Shown here in pieces: positions 14,387 through 24,155 of a stretch of 64,000 bases of DNA. Under the pieces are notes generated by a model, which saw only the letters and a list, made by a program, of their open reading frames with translations, was not told the DNA's origin and ran no database searches. Location: assembly GCF_003096655.1 (NCBI RefSeq), contig NZ_QEKQ01000007.1:180291-244290 (forward strand), written 5' to 3'. Both the position numbers and the translations under genes were made by a program. Source of the DNA: Tamilnaduibacter salinus (GTDB lineage Bacteria > Pseudomonadota > Gammaproteobacteria > Pseudomonadales > Oleiphilaceae). Position 1 is the first letter of the stretch, and each line of letters begins with the position of its first letter.

Positions 14387-15489
14387 GAGACCGCTCTCCG
14401 CCGTGTCGCATGAATGATCTCCGTATATCGACCGGCAAGCCGCGACAATCGCCAGGCCTCGGGTGGCGCCGCCTTGGCATCCGCCGCCGACAACAGGCGC
14501 ACAAGATGCTCCGCCGCGCCCTCCCCCTCCCGGATCGGATCATCCTCCAGAGACGGGTAGCGCTGCGTCTCCGGCACGTACTCAGGATACGCCAGACGAT
14601 CAGGCGCCAGCGCCAGACAGCCCGATGCCATTCCTTCGAGCATCGACAACCCCTGAAAATCGTGCAACGCCGTGGAAAGCACCACGTCCGCCGTGACCAG
14701 CAACCGGTCATAGTCCGCCCGGTCTTCCACGTAGCCCCAGTGGACCAGCCGTTGACCGAACCGCGACTGAATCTCGGCGAATGCCTCTGGTTCGCGACGG
14801 AACTGCTGCCCCACCACACTCAACCGGTATGGTTGCTCCAACGACTCCAACCGCGCCAGCATCGCCACCAGGCGGTCCGGCCCCTTGTCGTACTCCCAGC
14901 GATGGTTCCACAACAGATGGGGAGTCTGACGATCCACAGGCTGAGAGCGCTCGCGGAACAGGCCATCACTGATCGGGACCGGCAAGACGTCGCTTTTCGC
15001 GCGAATCCGTTCCGTCGCCGTCTGCGGCTTGCGATCCGGCATACGCCGGAGAAAGCGGCTCGTCCCGGCGAGAAAGCTCTCCCGGTTCCACTCACTGTTG
15101 AACACGACCCGATCCGCCGCCAGCGCGCTGAACAGGTTTACCATCACCGGCTCCGCACTGGAATGCTGCCGCCCGGAGCCGGGATACGCCACCTGATTCT
15201 CGTGCATGTACAGCAGCGTGGGAACGTGCGCCAGATGAGGATGAAACGCCCGCAGTCCCGCCAGGTCCACCATGGAGGTGGCCAGAATCAGATCCCAGGA
15301 CTCGCCAAACTCCGGCGCCTCCAGCCAGCTCAACGCATTGCCACGAATCCGCCAGCGAAAATGCCGAGCCGGTAACGCCAGTGACGACCATTCAAACGAC
15401 GGCTGACTCGCCACCAGCTGCTCCCGCCAGCGGCGGTGGCTGGCGGCGTCGTAGCCGGAGAGAAGGAGGATTCGGGGTCGGTCAGACAT
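14383..15489 (-). CDS. tRNA-queuosine mannosyltransferase-like glycosyltransferase
   Basis: The 368-residue protein has a DUF3524 N-terminal domain (ILLLSGYDAASHRRWREQL, MVDLAGLRAFHP, LLYMHENQVAYPG, VFNSEWNRESFL) and a GT-B C-terminal half (WNHRWEYDKGPD; QGLSMLEGMASGC). This is the family of vertebrate GTDC1/QTMAN, which mannosylates queuosine in tRNA-Asp. Bacterial members are annotated by homology, so the substrate here is inferred. I start at ATG 15489 because the longer reading to 15528 translates part of the adjacent repeat. It is coupled to rsmC, another RNA-modification gene. Confidence 0.8.
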   Translation of the reverse strand: MSDRPRILLLSGYDAASHRRWREQLVASQPSFEWSSLALPARHFRWRIRGNALSWLEAPEFGESWDLILATSMVDLAGLRAFHPHLAHVPTLLYMHENQVAYPGSGRQHSSAEPVMVNLFSALAADRVVFNSEWNRESFLAGTSRFLRRMPDRKPQTATERIRAKSDVLPVPISDGLFRERSQPVDRQTPHLLWNHRWEYDKGPDRLVAMLARLESLEQPYRLSVVGQQFRREPEAFAEIQSRFGQRLVHWGYVEDRADYDRLLVTADVVLSTALHDFQGLSMLEGMASGCLALAPDRLAYPEYVPETQRYPSLEDDPIREGEGAAEHLVRLLSAADAKAAPPEAWRLSRLAGRYTEIIHATRRRAVS

Positions 15490-15503
15490 GGGGAATTTCC
15501 GGG

Positions 15504-15748
15504 TTCGCCGCGGAATCCGCGGAAACAAAGATATTAGCCACGGAAACCACGGAAGAACACGGAAACCGCCCTTCGGGCGGGAAAAAATTCTGAAAGTTTT
15601 GGAGTTCTTGTGGCCTGATTCTCGGGCGTTTGCCCGCCTTAGAACTGTCAGACTTTAAAACCTTAAAACCGTTATTTTTCCGTGTTCTTCCGTGGTTTCC
15701 GTGGCCATTCGTTCGTTACTTTTCCGCGTCCTTCCGCGGGTTCAGCGG
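15504..15748. repeat. Nested palindromic element, copy 1
   Basis: This is a near-complete copy. Modules in order are: CCGCGGAA arm (15504-15530), CCACGGAA arm (15537-15567), CGCCCTTCGGGCG hairpin (15569-15581), TTTAAAACC-type arm (15650-15670), inverted CCACGGAA arm (15674-15708) and inverted CCGCGGAA arm (15719-15748). It ends one base before the fumarase stop codon. Confidence 0.9.
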
Positions 15749-17269
15749 CTATTCATTCACCGCTTTCGCGTCGATGATCTTGGCGTGCCACTCGGCCGGG
15801 CCGACCTGGTGGACGGATTTGCCGTCGGTATCGACCGCGACGGAGACGGGCATGTCTTCGACCTCAAACTCGTAGATCGCTTCCATGCCCAGCTCCTCGA
15901 AAGCCACGACCTTGGCGTCTTTGATGGCCTTGGAGACCAGGTACGCGGAGCCGCCGACGGCCATCAGGTACACCGCACCGAATTGGCGAATGGCGTCGAT
16001 GGCCACCTGCCCGCGCTCGGCCTTGCCGATCATGCCCAGCAGGCCGGTCTGTTCCAGCATGGTGTGGGTGAACTTGTCCATGCGCGTCGACGTCGTCGGG
16101 CCAGCCGGGCCAACCACTTCGTCCCGGACCGGATTCACCGGACCGACGTAATAGATGAAGCGGCCTTTCAGGTCGACAGGCAGTTCCTCGCCCTTCTGGA
16201 TCATGTCGACCATCTTCTTGTGAGCGGCGTCCCGGCCCGTCAGCATCTTGCCCGACAGCAGGACGGTCTCACCCGGCTGCCAGTCCTTGACGTCCTCGGC
16301 CGTCACCGTGTCGAGGTTCACCCGGCGGACGTCGTCGCCGACTTCCCAGGTGATTTCCGGCCAGTCATCCAGATTCGGCGGCGTCTGCAGGGACGGGCCG
16401 GACCCATCCAGCGTGAAGTGCGCGTGACGGGTCGCCGCACAGTTCGGGATAATTGCCACCGGCTTGTTGGCGGCGTGCGTGGGATAATCCTTCACCTTCA
16501 CATCCAGCACGGTGGTCAGGCCGCCCAGGCCCTGGGCGCCGATGCCCAGCTCGTTGACCTTCTCGAACAGTTCAAGACGCAGCTCCTCGGAGCGGTTGTT
16601 CGCGCCGCGCTCCTTCAGGTCGTGAATGTCGATCGGGTCCAGCAGCGACTCCTTCGCCAGCTCCATCGCCTTTTCAGCGGTGCCACCAATGCCGATACCC
16701 AACATGCCTGGCGGGCACCAGCCGGCACCCATCTTCGGCACCTGCTCCAGCACCCAATCCACCACCGAGTCAGAGGGGTTGAGCATGGCAAACTTGGACT
16801 TGGCCTCAGAGCCGCCGCCCTTGGCCGCGACGTGGACCTCCACCGTGTCGCCCGGCACCATCTTGTAGTGGATGATGGCCGGCGTATTGTCCTTCGTATT
16901 GGCGCGCTTACCGTCCGGATCGGCCAGCACCGACGCCCGCAACACATTATCCTCGTGGGTATAGGCCCGGCGCACGCCCTCATTGATGATGTCGTCCAGC
17001 GGCCTGTCGGCATCCCAGGTCACGTTCATGCCGATGGTGACGAACACCGTCACGATGCCCGTGTCCTGACAGATGGGGCGCTTGCCCTGCGCGCACATGC
17101 GCGAATTGATGAGAATCTGCGCCATGGCGTCCTTCGCCGCCTGAGACTCCTCTTTCTGATAGGCCTCGTGCACGCCCTGAATAAAATCCTTCGGGTGGTA
17201 ATAGGAGATGAACTGCAGCGCGTCGGCCACACTCTCGATCAGGTCGTCCTGTCGGATCACGGTCGTCAT
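15749..17269 (-). CDS. fumA: Class I (iron-sulfur) fumarate hydratase
   Basis: This enzyme hydrates fumarate to malate in the TCA cycle using a [4Fe-4S] cluster. The 506-residue protein fuses the alpha part (ICQDTGIVTVFV, GANNRSEELR, IPNCAATRHAHF) and the beta part (LLSGKMLTGRDAAHKKM, YYVGPVNPVRDEVVGPAGPT). The ligand cysteines are in CQDTG and NCAATR, with a third probably in GWCPPG. I start at ATG 17269, preceded by GAGAGA; the longer frame lacks a ribosome site. The 3' end abuts repeat copy 1. Confidence 0.95.
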   Translation of the reverse strand: MTTVIRQDDLIESVADALQFISYYHPKDFIQGVHEAYQKEESQAAKDAMAQILINSRMCAQGKRPICQDTGIVTVFVTIGMNVTWDADRPLDDIINEGVRRAYTHEDNVLRASVLADPDGKRANTKDNTPAIIHYKMVPGDTVEVHVAAKGGGSEAKSKFAMLNPSDSVVDWVLEQVPKMGAGWCPPGMLGIGIGGTAEKAMELAKESLLDPIDIHDLKERGANNRSEELRLELFEKVNELGIGAQGLGGLTTVLDVKVKDYPTHAANKPVAIIPNCAATRHAHFTLDGSGPSLQTPPNLDDWPEITWEVGDDVRRVNLDTVTAEDVKDWQPGETVLLSGKMLTGRDAAHKKMVDMIQKGEELPVDLKGRFIYYVGPVNPVRDEVVGPAGPTTSTRMDKFTHTMLEQTGLLGMIGKAERGQVAIDAIRQFGAVYLMAVGGSAYLVSKAIKDAKVVAFEELGMEAIYEFEVEDMPVSVAVDTDGKSVHQVGPAEWHAKIIDAKAVNE

Positions 17270-17429
17270 GGGTCTCTCTCTTCTTTGATTGCACTCGTTT
17301 GTCGGCCACGGTGCCGTCATGGAATGCCGCGGATTCTACCACCCGGGAGAGAGCCGGAACAGAATTAGAACCGCCCGCACAAATCCGTTAGATTGTTCCA
17401 GACCACAGAAATCACAGGCAGGAGTACGC

Positions 17430-18203
17430 GTGACCAATCTGATCCTCACCGAACAGCACGACCGGGTTCTGGTCGTCCGCATCAACCGGCCGGAGCGCAA
17501 GAACGCGCTGACCCATGCCATGTACGACGGGCTGGCGGATGCCCTGATGGAGGCGGAACAGGACAGCGCCATTCGCTGCACCCTGTTCACCGGTAATACG
17601 GACTGCTTCACCGCCGGCAACGACCTGAGCGATTTCGCCGACGGGCTGCCGGGCGATTTCGAGGAAACGCCGGTCGGGCGTTTCCTCTTCGGGCTCGCAA
17701 ACGCCTCAAAACCCGTTGTTGCCGCCGTGAACGGCCCGGCCGTCGGCATCGGCACCACCATGCTGATGCACTGCGACCTGGTATTCGCCGGCGACAACGC
17801 CCGATTCCAGATGCCGTTCGCGAATCTGGGGCTTTGCCCGGAAGGCGGCTCCAGCTTATTGCTCCCGCAATGGCTGGGGCGCGTAAGGGCGTCCGAACTG
17901 TTGATGCTGGGAACGCGGTTTTCCGCCGAGGACGCGGACCGCCTCGGACTGATCAACCGGATCTGCCCGCCCGACAGCACCGAGACAACGGCGTTGGAGG
18001 TATGCCAGCAACTCGCGTCACAGCCACCGGCCGCGATTCGCGCGACCAAACAGCTCATCAACCGGGCCACGTCCGAGCGGCTGAACGCCACCATGCAGGC
18101 CGAGGGACGGCTATTTGCCGACCGCCTGCAATCACCGGAAGCGGCCGAGGCGTTTGCTGCATTCGCAGAGAAGCGCACGCCTGATTTCTCAAGCTTCGAG
18201 TGA
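17430..18203 (+). CDS. Enoyl-CoA hydratase/isomerase-family protein
   Basis: The 257-residue crotonase-fold protein has VLVVRINRPERKNAL, the oxyanion-hole segments TAGNDLSDF and VNGPAVGIGTTM, and LGLCPEGGSSLLLPQWLGR. A GTG start at 17430 is set by AGGAG 5 bases upstream. The Glu in CPEGGSS fits hydratase or delta-isomerase subfamilies. The substrate is not determinable, but a beta-oxidation or side-chain degradation role is likely. It is divergent from fumA and stands alone. Confidence 0.88.
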   Translation: MTNLILTEQHDRVLVVRINRPERKNALTHAMYDGLADALMEAEQDSAIRCTLFTGNTDCFTAGNDLSDFADGLPGDFEETPVGRFLFGLANASKPVVAAVNGPAVGIGTTMLMHCDLVFAGDNARFQMPFANLGLCPEGGSSLLLPQWLGRVRASELLMLGTRFSAEDADRLGLINRICPPDSTETTALEVCQQLASQPPAAIRATKQLINRATSERLNATMQAEGRLFADRLQSPEAAEAFAAFAEKRTPDFSSFE

Positions 18204-18469
18204 CCGCCTCCGCCATCGCGCCGTACTCGACAAACGGCGTGGCGCGGGCTATTTTTCAATGGATACCATTCACAGGACGTGGAGAGGTTCCGCGCGAGAA
18301 TCACACTTTAGTGCGATCAAAGGGGCTCATCCCGTCGGCTATAGTCGAAGGGAGAATAATGCGCTGACCGGGAGCATCCCGGGACTTCAGACAGACAGGC
18401 GACCGGCCTGCTCCGCCAAAGTCGGGCCGGGCCAGAATAACGAGACAACAACAGGAAAAGGTTCCACCC

Positions 18470-21400
18470 ATGTATAAAAAAACCCTCTTAAGCCTTGCCG
18501 TGGCGTCCAGTGTTGGCCTGACCGGCTGCCTGGACGACAGCTCCGTCGGAGGCAACGCCAACCCGGACTACAAGATCGAGAACGAAAACTTCTCGGGTAA
18601 GACCTGGCCGCTGTTCAACCCGGCGACCAGCGAGGTGCCACTCCCGAACGACTTCATTTTCGATTCGGAAGCGGGCGATGGAACCTTCGCGGTGGCCGAC
18701 ACGCAGCCGCCCGTTACAACGGCCCTGAACAGCCTCAGTGGCGCGTCCACCGTCGCGCCTGCAGTGATTCAGTTCAATGGCCAGATCGATGCCGACACCG
18801 TCGTGCTTGGCGAAACGATCTTCGTCGTCGCCGTCAACTACGCCAGCGGCGACCCCGTACAAGCGCTGTCATTGGGGGCTCCTCCGAGCGATGGAACGGC
18901 TCTGACAGATACCGAGATACGCCCCGATGTTGAAAACCTGGACGGCCAATCAGCCATTAGATTGCTGCCTCTCAAGCCGCTCGACCCGCGGCAACGCTAT
19001 GTTGTGGGCATTACCAAGGGCGTAAAAGACGTCAATGGCGAACCGATCGTCGCTTCCCCATCCTACTCCAGCCTCACGAACCCAGACGAAGCGCTGGTGT
19101 CGGATGCGTTGGCTCCAATTCGAGGTCTAATCAACGGCTTCTGGGAGCCCAAGCTTGCGGAGACTACCGGCACAAACCCTAATGATTTCGCAATGACATA
19201 CAGCTTCACCACCTCCAACGATGAGAAGGTGCTGGAGTACATTGCCGAGCCAGGCATCTGGTTTGCCGATCAGCTCGAAACATTCGTCGGCGTCAGCACC
19301 TCACGGCAGGTGACCGGTGCCGCCCGCTTCCTCGGTGGCGACGAGCTGACCGTTGACGGCGGCTGGGACATCAACGGCGACGGCAGCGTCACGGCGGCCG
19401 ATTTTGACGTGAACGAAGACGGCAATCTCACGGCGGTCGACTTTGATTTTGATGGCAATGGCGAACTCGGCTACGCCGATATCAATTTGGCGATTCAAGG
19501 CGATCAACAGAAAGGCATCCCAGGCGCCTTCCCCTCGTTCCCAAGTGCAGGCCTTAAGGCCTCTCTCAGCCCAATCTTTGACAACCCACCGAATGGGGAT
19601 CCCAAGGGCTGCGCTGGTCTAACCAATGTGGCGGCAATGAAATGCGCGGGCAACGCGCTTGCCTCACAGTTTGAAGGGCTCCTGCCCGATATCAGTGACG
19701 GTGGCATCTCTTTTGATTCCGCAAAAGAGGTTGGAAAAGTGTCCCTCGCCGCAAGCACCGTTCTTCAAAAACTGACCGCCAATCAAGACACGCCGATGCC
19801 CAGCGGTGTCGTCGCGGCACAAGGCTCTATCGAACTGCCGTACTACCTAGGAACCAGTAAGAGCAAGGTACAGAGCGTCAACTGGGAAGCCGACGCCGGG
19901 CTGGCAGCCGGACTCAACGCCGCATTTGAGCCGCTCGGCCTGAGCATCCCTCAAGCGGACCCGTCGGTGTCCAAAGCGGTTAACTACATCTTCCCGTTCC
20001 CGAAAGAGCGGCAAGTCGTTGATGCTCCGGTGCTCGCACTTTACCCCGATACCGGGACCATCAAAGGGGTCGTCATGTATCAACATGGCATCACGACAGA
20101 CCGTAGCGCGGCTCTGACGTTCGGTACCGCACTGGCCGGATACGGCTACGCGGTCATTGCCATTGATCAGCCTCTGCACGGCGTGACTCCTTTCTCCACG
20201 GACGACCAGGAAGCAACTGCTGTTCAACTTCTTGTTAGCGGCGGGGTGGCCAAAGAAGCGGCTCAGCAGCTGGCGCCTGCTGTTGTCGCCGGCGATCAGC
20301 AGACTGTCGCAACCGCTATCGAAGCGAACACAGACCAGAATCAGACTGAAGCGAACGCAACTGCCGCCGCCCTTATCAGCACTGTGTCTCGGGCTGGGAG
20401 CACCGTGCCGGGCTTGGCAAACAGCGGTAACGAGCGTCACTTCAACCTCTTCGCCAACGCTCAGGGCCAGATTCAAAGCATGACCTTCGATACCAGCAAC
20501 GCTGTCGGCGCTGGAGAGTCAGGCAGCCTGTATATCAATCTGAACAACTTCCTGGCGGCTCGTGACAACAACCGTCAGAGCGCCCTGGATCAGATGACTC
20601 TGCGAGCCAGTCTCGAAGGGCTTGAATTGCCCGCAGCGGGCATGGGGTCAACACTCGAAACTCTTGACACTGACTTCGCGTCGGACGGTACACCTCCAGA
20701 ACACTCTGTCTTCTTTGCCGGACATTCTCTGGGGACGATCACCGGTACGCCTTACATCAGTTCTGTCAATCAAAACAGCCTGAACATCGCGGCCGACGCT
20801 TCAGGTAACCCGACCGGCAGCGCGCTTCCAATTGCGAGCGTGAACAACGACATCGCAGCCGCCAGCATGCTGACTCCGGGCGGTGGCGTGGTTCGTCTGC
20901 TGGAAAACTCGCCCACGTTCGCGCCGCAGATCCTTCTGGGCCTGCAGCAGAACGGCATTGAGCAAGGCAGTGCCAGCTTCGAGACGTTCATGAACGTCTT
21001 CCAGCACGCCATCGACTCGGCCGATCCGGTGAACTTCACCGACAACAGCGGTCTGCGGACGACGACGCAGCTTCTCTCCATGGTCGAAGGCGATTCGGTG
21101 ATCCCGAATGCGGCGGACGCTGACGTCTGGGGTGACGGAAACGGCCCACTGAACCGGACCGTTCCGGCCGACGAAAGCGCGGCCCCCGTACCGGTGACCG
21201 TCAACAGCTTCCCGGCGCCGCTGGCAGGCAGCCTGCCGCTGACTCAGGCCTTCGGCACTGGCATTACGGATGGTCAGAACAGCCCGCTGTTCTCAACCTA
21301 TTCCAGCGGCTCTCACAGCACGCCCGTCAGCGCCTCACCGGCCAGCGTGTTCGTGCAGATGGTTCTGGAAACGGATGCCACGTTCAATCCACAGAACTGA
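18470..21400 (+). CDS. VolA/Pla-1-type surface lipase lipoprotein
   Basis: The 976-residue protein begins with a lipoprotein signal (SVGLTGC, lipidated Cys20). A Big-like N-terminal domain contains WPLFNPATSEVPLPNDFIF. The C-terminal alpha/beta-hydrolase has GVVMYQHGITTDRSAALTFG and the nucleophile elbow GHSLG (Ser753). Family members hydrolyse lysophospholipids or lipids at the cell surface to supply fatty acids. Residues 300-337 form an inserted array of three acidic calcium-type loops (see findings). A strong terminator follows. The 266-base upstream gap holds a TATAGT box near 18341 but no good -35. Confidence 0.87.
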   Translation: MYKKTLLSLAVASSVGLTGCLDDSSVGGNANPDYKIENENFSGKTWPLFNPATSEVPLPNDFIFDSEAGDGTFAVADTQPPVTTALNSLSGASTVAPAVIQFNGQIDADTVVLGETIFVVAVNYASGDPVQALSLGAPPSDGTALTDTEIRPDVENLDGQSAIRLLPLKPLDPRQRYVVGITKGVKDVNGEPIVASPSYSSLTNPDEALVSDALAPIRGLINGFWEPKLAETTGTNPNDFAMTYSFTTSNDEKVLEYIAEPGIWFADQLETFVGVSTSRQVTGAARFLGGDELTVDGGWDINGDGSVTAADFDVNEDGNLTAVDFDFDGNGELGYADINLAIQGDQQKGIPGAFPSFPSAGLKASLSPIFDNPPNGDPKGCAGLTNVAAMKCAGNALASQFEGLLPDISDGGISFDSAKEVGKVSLAASTVLQKLTANQDTPMPSGVVAAQGSIELPYYLGTSKSKVQSVNWEADAGLAAGLNAAFEPLGLSIPQADPSVSKAVNYIFPFPKERQVVDAPVLALYPDTGTIKGVVMYQHGITTDRSAALTFGTALAGYGYAVIAIDQPLHGVTPFSTDDQEATAVQLLVSGGVAKEAAQQLAPAVVAGDQQTVATAIEANTDQNQTEANATAAALISTVSRAGSTVPGLANSGNERHFNLFANAQGQIQSMTFDTSNAVGAGESGSLYINLNNFLAARDNNRQSALDQMTLRASLEGLELPAAGMGSTLETLDTDFASDGTPPEHSVFFAGHSLGTITGTPYISSVNQNSLNIAADASGNPTGSALPIASVNNDIAAASMLTPGGGVVRLLENSPTFAPQILLGLQQNGIEQGSASFETFMNVFQHAIDSADPVNFTDNSGLRTTTQLLSMVEGDSVIPNAADADVWGDGNGPLNRTVPADESAAPVPVTVNSFPAPLAGSLPLTQAFGTGITDGQNSPLFSTYSSGSHSTPVSASPASVFVQMVLETDATFNPQN

Positions 21401-21425
21401 TTGACTGCATCAACCCAAGAGCAAG

Positions 21426-21452
21426 AAAGCCCCCGGTTTCCGGGGGCTTTTG
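21426..21452 (+). terminator. Rho-independent terminator of the lipase gene
   Basis: The perfect 10-bp stem AAGCCCCCGG / CCGGGGGCTT (21427-21436 and 21440-21449) with a TTT loop is followed by a short T-run. Confidence 0.85.
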
Positions 21453-21683
21453 CGTTGCAACGGCCCAACGTTTCGCCCCTCCCGGAAGTCACCATTTCAG
21501 AACGTCGCCGCCGGAAACTCAGTCTGTTCTCCTCAATCCTGAAAAACGTGTATACAAACTGTCACCGCGAAATAACGTTGCTGACGTTTGAGGTCAACTT
21601 ATGGCGCTCTCAAACAACCGTTATTCAGAAGGGCTTTGGCACGATGCCAGTGGGTCTACCACAACAACAAGGAGACACGATTC

Positions 21684-24155
21684 ATGAGACGGGCCACCTG
21701 GCTTCCCATTGCCGCACTGAGTCTCGGCGTTATTGCCGGATGTAACGATGACAATGACAACAATCCATCCACCGGTAATACCGCAGCCACTTCATACGAA
21801 GCGGACATCACACGAACCACCCACGGCACGGCTCACGTCCGCGCTGAAAACTACGGGTCTCTCGGTTACGGCCAGGGCTACGCCTTTGCCGAGGACCGCT
21901 TCTGCACACTCATGGACCAGATCGTCAAGGTCCGGAGTGAACGCGCCAAGTACCTCGGGCCCGGTGAAAACAACGCCAACATCGCCTCCGATGTGGCTTA
22001 TAAAGCCCTGAACGTGATGGAGCGGGCGTCCAACAATCTGCCTGAACTCAACAAGAACACCCGCGAGATGATTACCGGGTACGCCGCCGGTTTTAACGCG
22101 TACCTTGAGCAAACGGGTGCGGCGAACCTGCCAGGAGACTGCGCAGGCGCTGACTGGGTGTCGCCGATCACTTCACAGGATCTGGTGGCCTACTATCTGG
22201 ATCTGGCCACACTGGCCGGCTCACGAAACTTTCTACCGGCGTTCGCCAACGCGAAGCCGCCTCAGGCCAACGCAACCGGTTTGGCACTGGACAACGTCAA
22301 CGTCCGGATTCCACAGGATTACGCCAGCAATGGCATCGCGCTGGGTAAGGAAATGACCGCCGGAGAAGGGGGTGCCCTGCTGTCCAACACGCACCTGCCC
22401 TGGGAAGGCGAGGCGATCTATCACGAAGTTCACCTGACGATTCCAGGTGAACTGGACGTGGCGGGTGCCTCTCTGTCCGGCGGGATCGGCGTGCAACTGG
22501 GGTTCAATCAGAACATGGCCTGGACTCACACGACGTCGCCTTCAAAGCAGTTTATTCTTTATCGGCTGGATCTCGCCGAGGATGATCCGACGGCCTACGT
22601 CGTCGACGGCGAGAAGCGCTCGATGACCACCCGGGACATCTCGATTGATGTGAAAGGAATGGAGCAGCCTTTTACGCAAACATTGTACAGCTCCGATTTC
22701 GGTCCGATTCTGGCCGCTCCGAGCCAGGGGCTCGGGTGGGATAGCGACCAAGCGTTCGCCATCTATGACGTCAACATCGACAACGCCGAGTTCCTCGGGA
22801 CCTTCCTGGAGATGGCCAAGGCTCAGTCGGTGCGCGAGCTCCGTCAGGTCTTCCTTGACCGAGGCGGCGTACCCTGGAATCACACCATGGCCACGGACAG
22901 CAATGGCGAGAGCTTCTACGCCGACACGACCTTTGTCCCGTTTCTCCTGCCACAGGTCGAGTCGCAACTGCTCCAGGCACTTCAGTCCGACCCACAGCTT
23001 CAGCAACTCTTCGACGCTGGGTTGTTGTTACTTGATGGGAAAACGGACCTGGCGAAGCCAATCGTTGTTCCGGGCTTTCCGGTGGCCGGAGCCATTCCGT
23101 TCGACCGCGCCCCATACACCTTCCGCGACGACTACGTGATGAACTCCAACGACAGCTACTGGCTGCCCAATGCGGACGAACGGCTGGAAGCTTCCACCCG
23201 CCTGTATGGCGATCCGGGCACCAAGCCGAGAAGCTTCCGTACTCGCATGGGGCTGACCATGCTCGAGGGCTCCAACGAGTTTGGTAGCGCATTGATCACG
23301 CCCGGACAGGCGACAAAGGAAAGCCTGCAGGACCTGCTTTTCTCGAACTGGTCCTTTACCGGACTGCTCTGGCAGGACCAGATCTGCGATGGGAGCGAGC
23401 CAGGCAGCCTCAGCGGAGCCTGCGGGACGATTGAGCAGACCTGGGACGGAAAGCTCAATCTCGACAGCCGTGGCGTCGCCCTCTTCCGAGAGGCCCTTTC
23501 CCCGGTCAAGGATCTTTTGACGGATGACGGTCAGCTGATTCAGCTCGACGGAAATGGCGACCCTCAACGTAACCCGGATGGAAGTCTGGTGACCGAGGCC
23601 ATGTTCACAACGGCCTACGACCCCGCCGACCCGGTCAATACGCCGAGCGGACTGACAAACGTCGGGCGCCAGACGCTACAGGGAAGCCTGGCGCAAGCGG
23701 CCCAGAAGCTCGGCAATGCGAGCTTGCCACTGGACGCCCCGCTGAAGACATTGCAGTTCACCCGCAAAGGGGACGAGACCATTCCCATTCACGGTGGGCT
23801 TCAAAAGATCGATGGCGCCTATAACAAGGTGGAATACCGGGACGACGACAACCTGTTCACCTCCACCCTGCCGGCACTGGACCGCAAGCCGGTTCTCAAC
23901 GAACCGAGCAACCTCACAGAGGAAGGCTACCTGATCAACTACGGCGCCTCATACGTCATGACGGTCGAATACACGGAAGAGGGTCCGTCCGCGGAAGCGT
24001 TGCTGACCTACAGTCAGAGCAACAACGCGGATGGTCGCGGCTTTTTCAAGGACCAGACCGAGCTCTATAGCAAGAAAACCTGGCGCTCAGTGCCCTTCAC
24101 GGCTGAGGCCATCGCTCGAGAGGCCGTTGAGGAGAAAACGGTCAGCAGTCCGTAA
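21684..24155 (+). CDS. Penicillin/AHL-acylase-family lipoprotein
   Basis: This is an 823-residue Ntn-hydrolase precursor. Unusually it carries a lipoprotein signal (GVIAGC, Cys20) rather than a simple Sec signal. The alpha chain has RTTHGTAHVRAENYGSLGYGQGYAFAEDR. The predicted self-cleavage site is between Ala214 and Ser215 in YASNGIALGK, making Ser215 the N-terminal nucleophile of the beta chain. LLSNTHLPWEGEAIYHEVHL and AWTHTTSP are typical of aculeacin/AHL acylases. The substrate may be acyl-homoserine lactones or other amides. I start at ATG 21684, after AAGGAGA; the frame extends upstream without a ribosome site. Confidence 0.88.
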   Translation: MRRATWLPIAALSLGVIAGCNDDNDNNPSTGNTAATSYEADITRTTHGTAHVRAENYGSLGYGQGYAFAEDRFCTLMDQIVKVRSERAKYLGPGENNANIASDVAYKALNVMERASNNLPELNKNTREMITGYAAGFNAYLEQTGAANLPGDCAGADWVSPITSQDLVAYYLDLATLAGSRNFLPAFANAKPPQANATGLALDNVNVRIPQDYASNGIALGKEMTAGEGGALLSNTHLPWEGEAIYHEVHLTIPGELDVAGASLSGGIGVQLGFNQNMAWTHTTSPSKQFILYRLDLAEDDPTAYVVDGEKRSMTTRDISIDVKGMEQPFTQTLYSSDFGPILAAPSQGLGWDSDQAFAIYDVNIDNAEFLGTFLEMAKAQSVRELRQVFLDRGGVPWNHTMATDSNGESFYADTTFVPFLLPQVESQLLQALQSDPQLQQLFDAGLLLLDGKTDLAKPIVVPGFPVAGAIPFDRAPYTFRDDYVMNSNDSYWLPNADERLEASTRLYGDPGTKPRSFRTRMGLTMLEGSNEFGSALITPGQATKESLQDLLFSNWSFTGLLWQDQICDGSEPGSLSGACGTIEQTWDGKLNLDSRGVALFREALSPVKDLLTDDGQLIQLDGNGDPQRNPDGSLVTEAMFTTAYDPADPVNTPSGLTNVGRQTLQGSLAQAAQKLGNASLPLDAPLKTLQFTRKGDETIPIHGGLQKIDGAYNKVEYRDDDNLFTSTLPALDRKPVLNEPSNLTEEGYLINYGASYVMTVEYTEEGPSAEALLTYSQSNNADGRGFFKDQTELYSKKTWRSVPFTAEAIAREAVEEKTVSSP

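Noticed and set aside
15692..17368. 558-residue plus-strand ORF
   Set aside because: It is the antisense of fumarase and starts inside a repeat; the fumarase frame has all family motifs.
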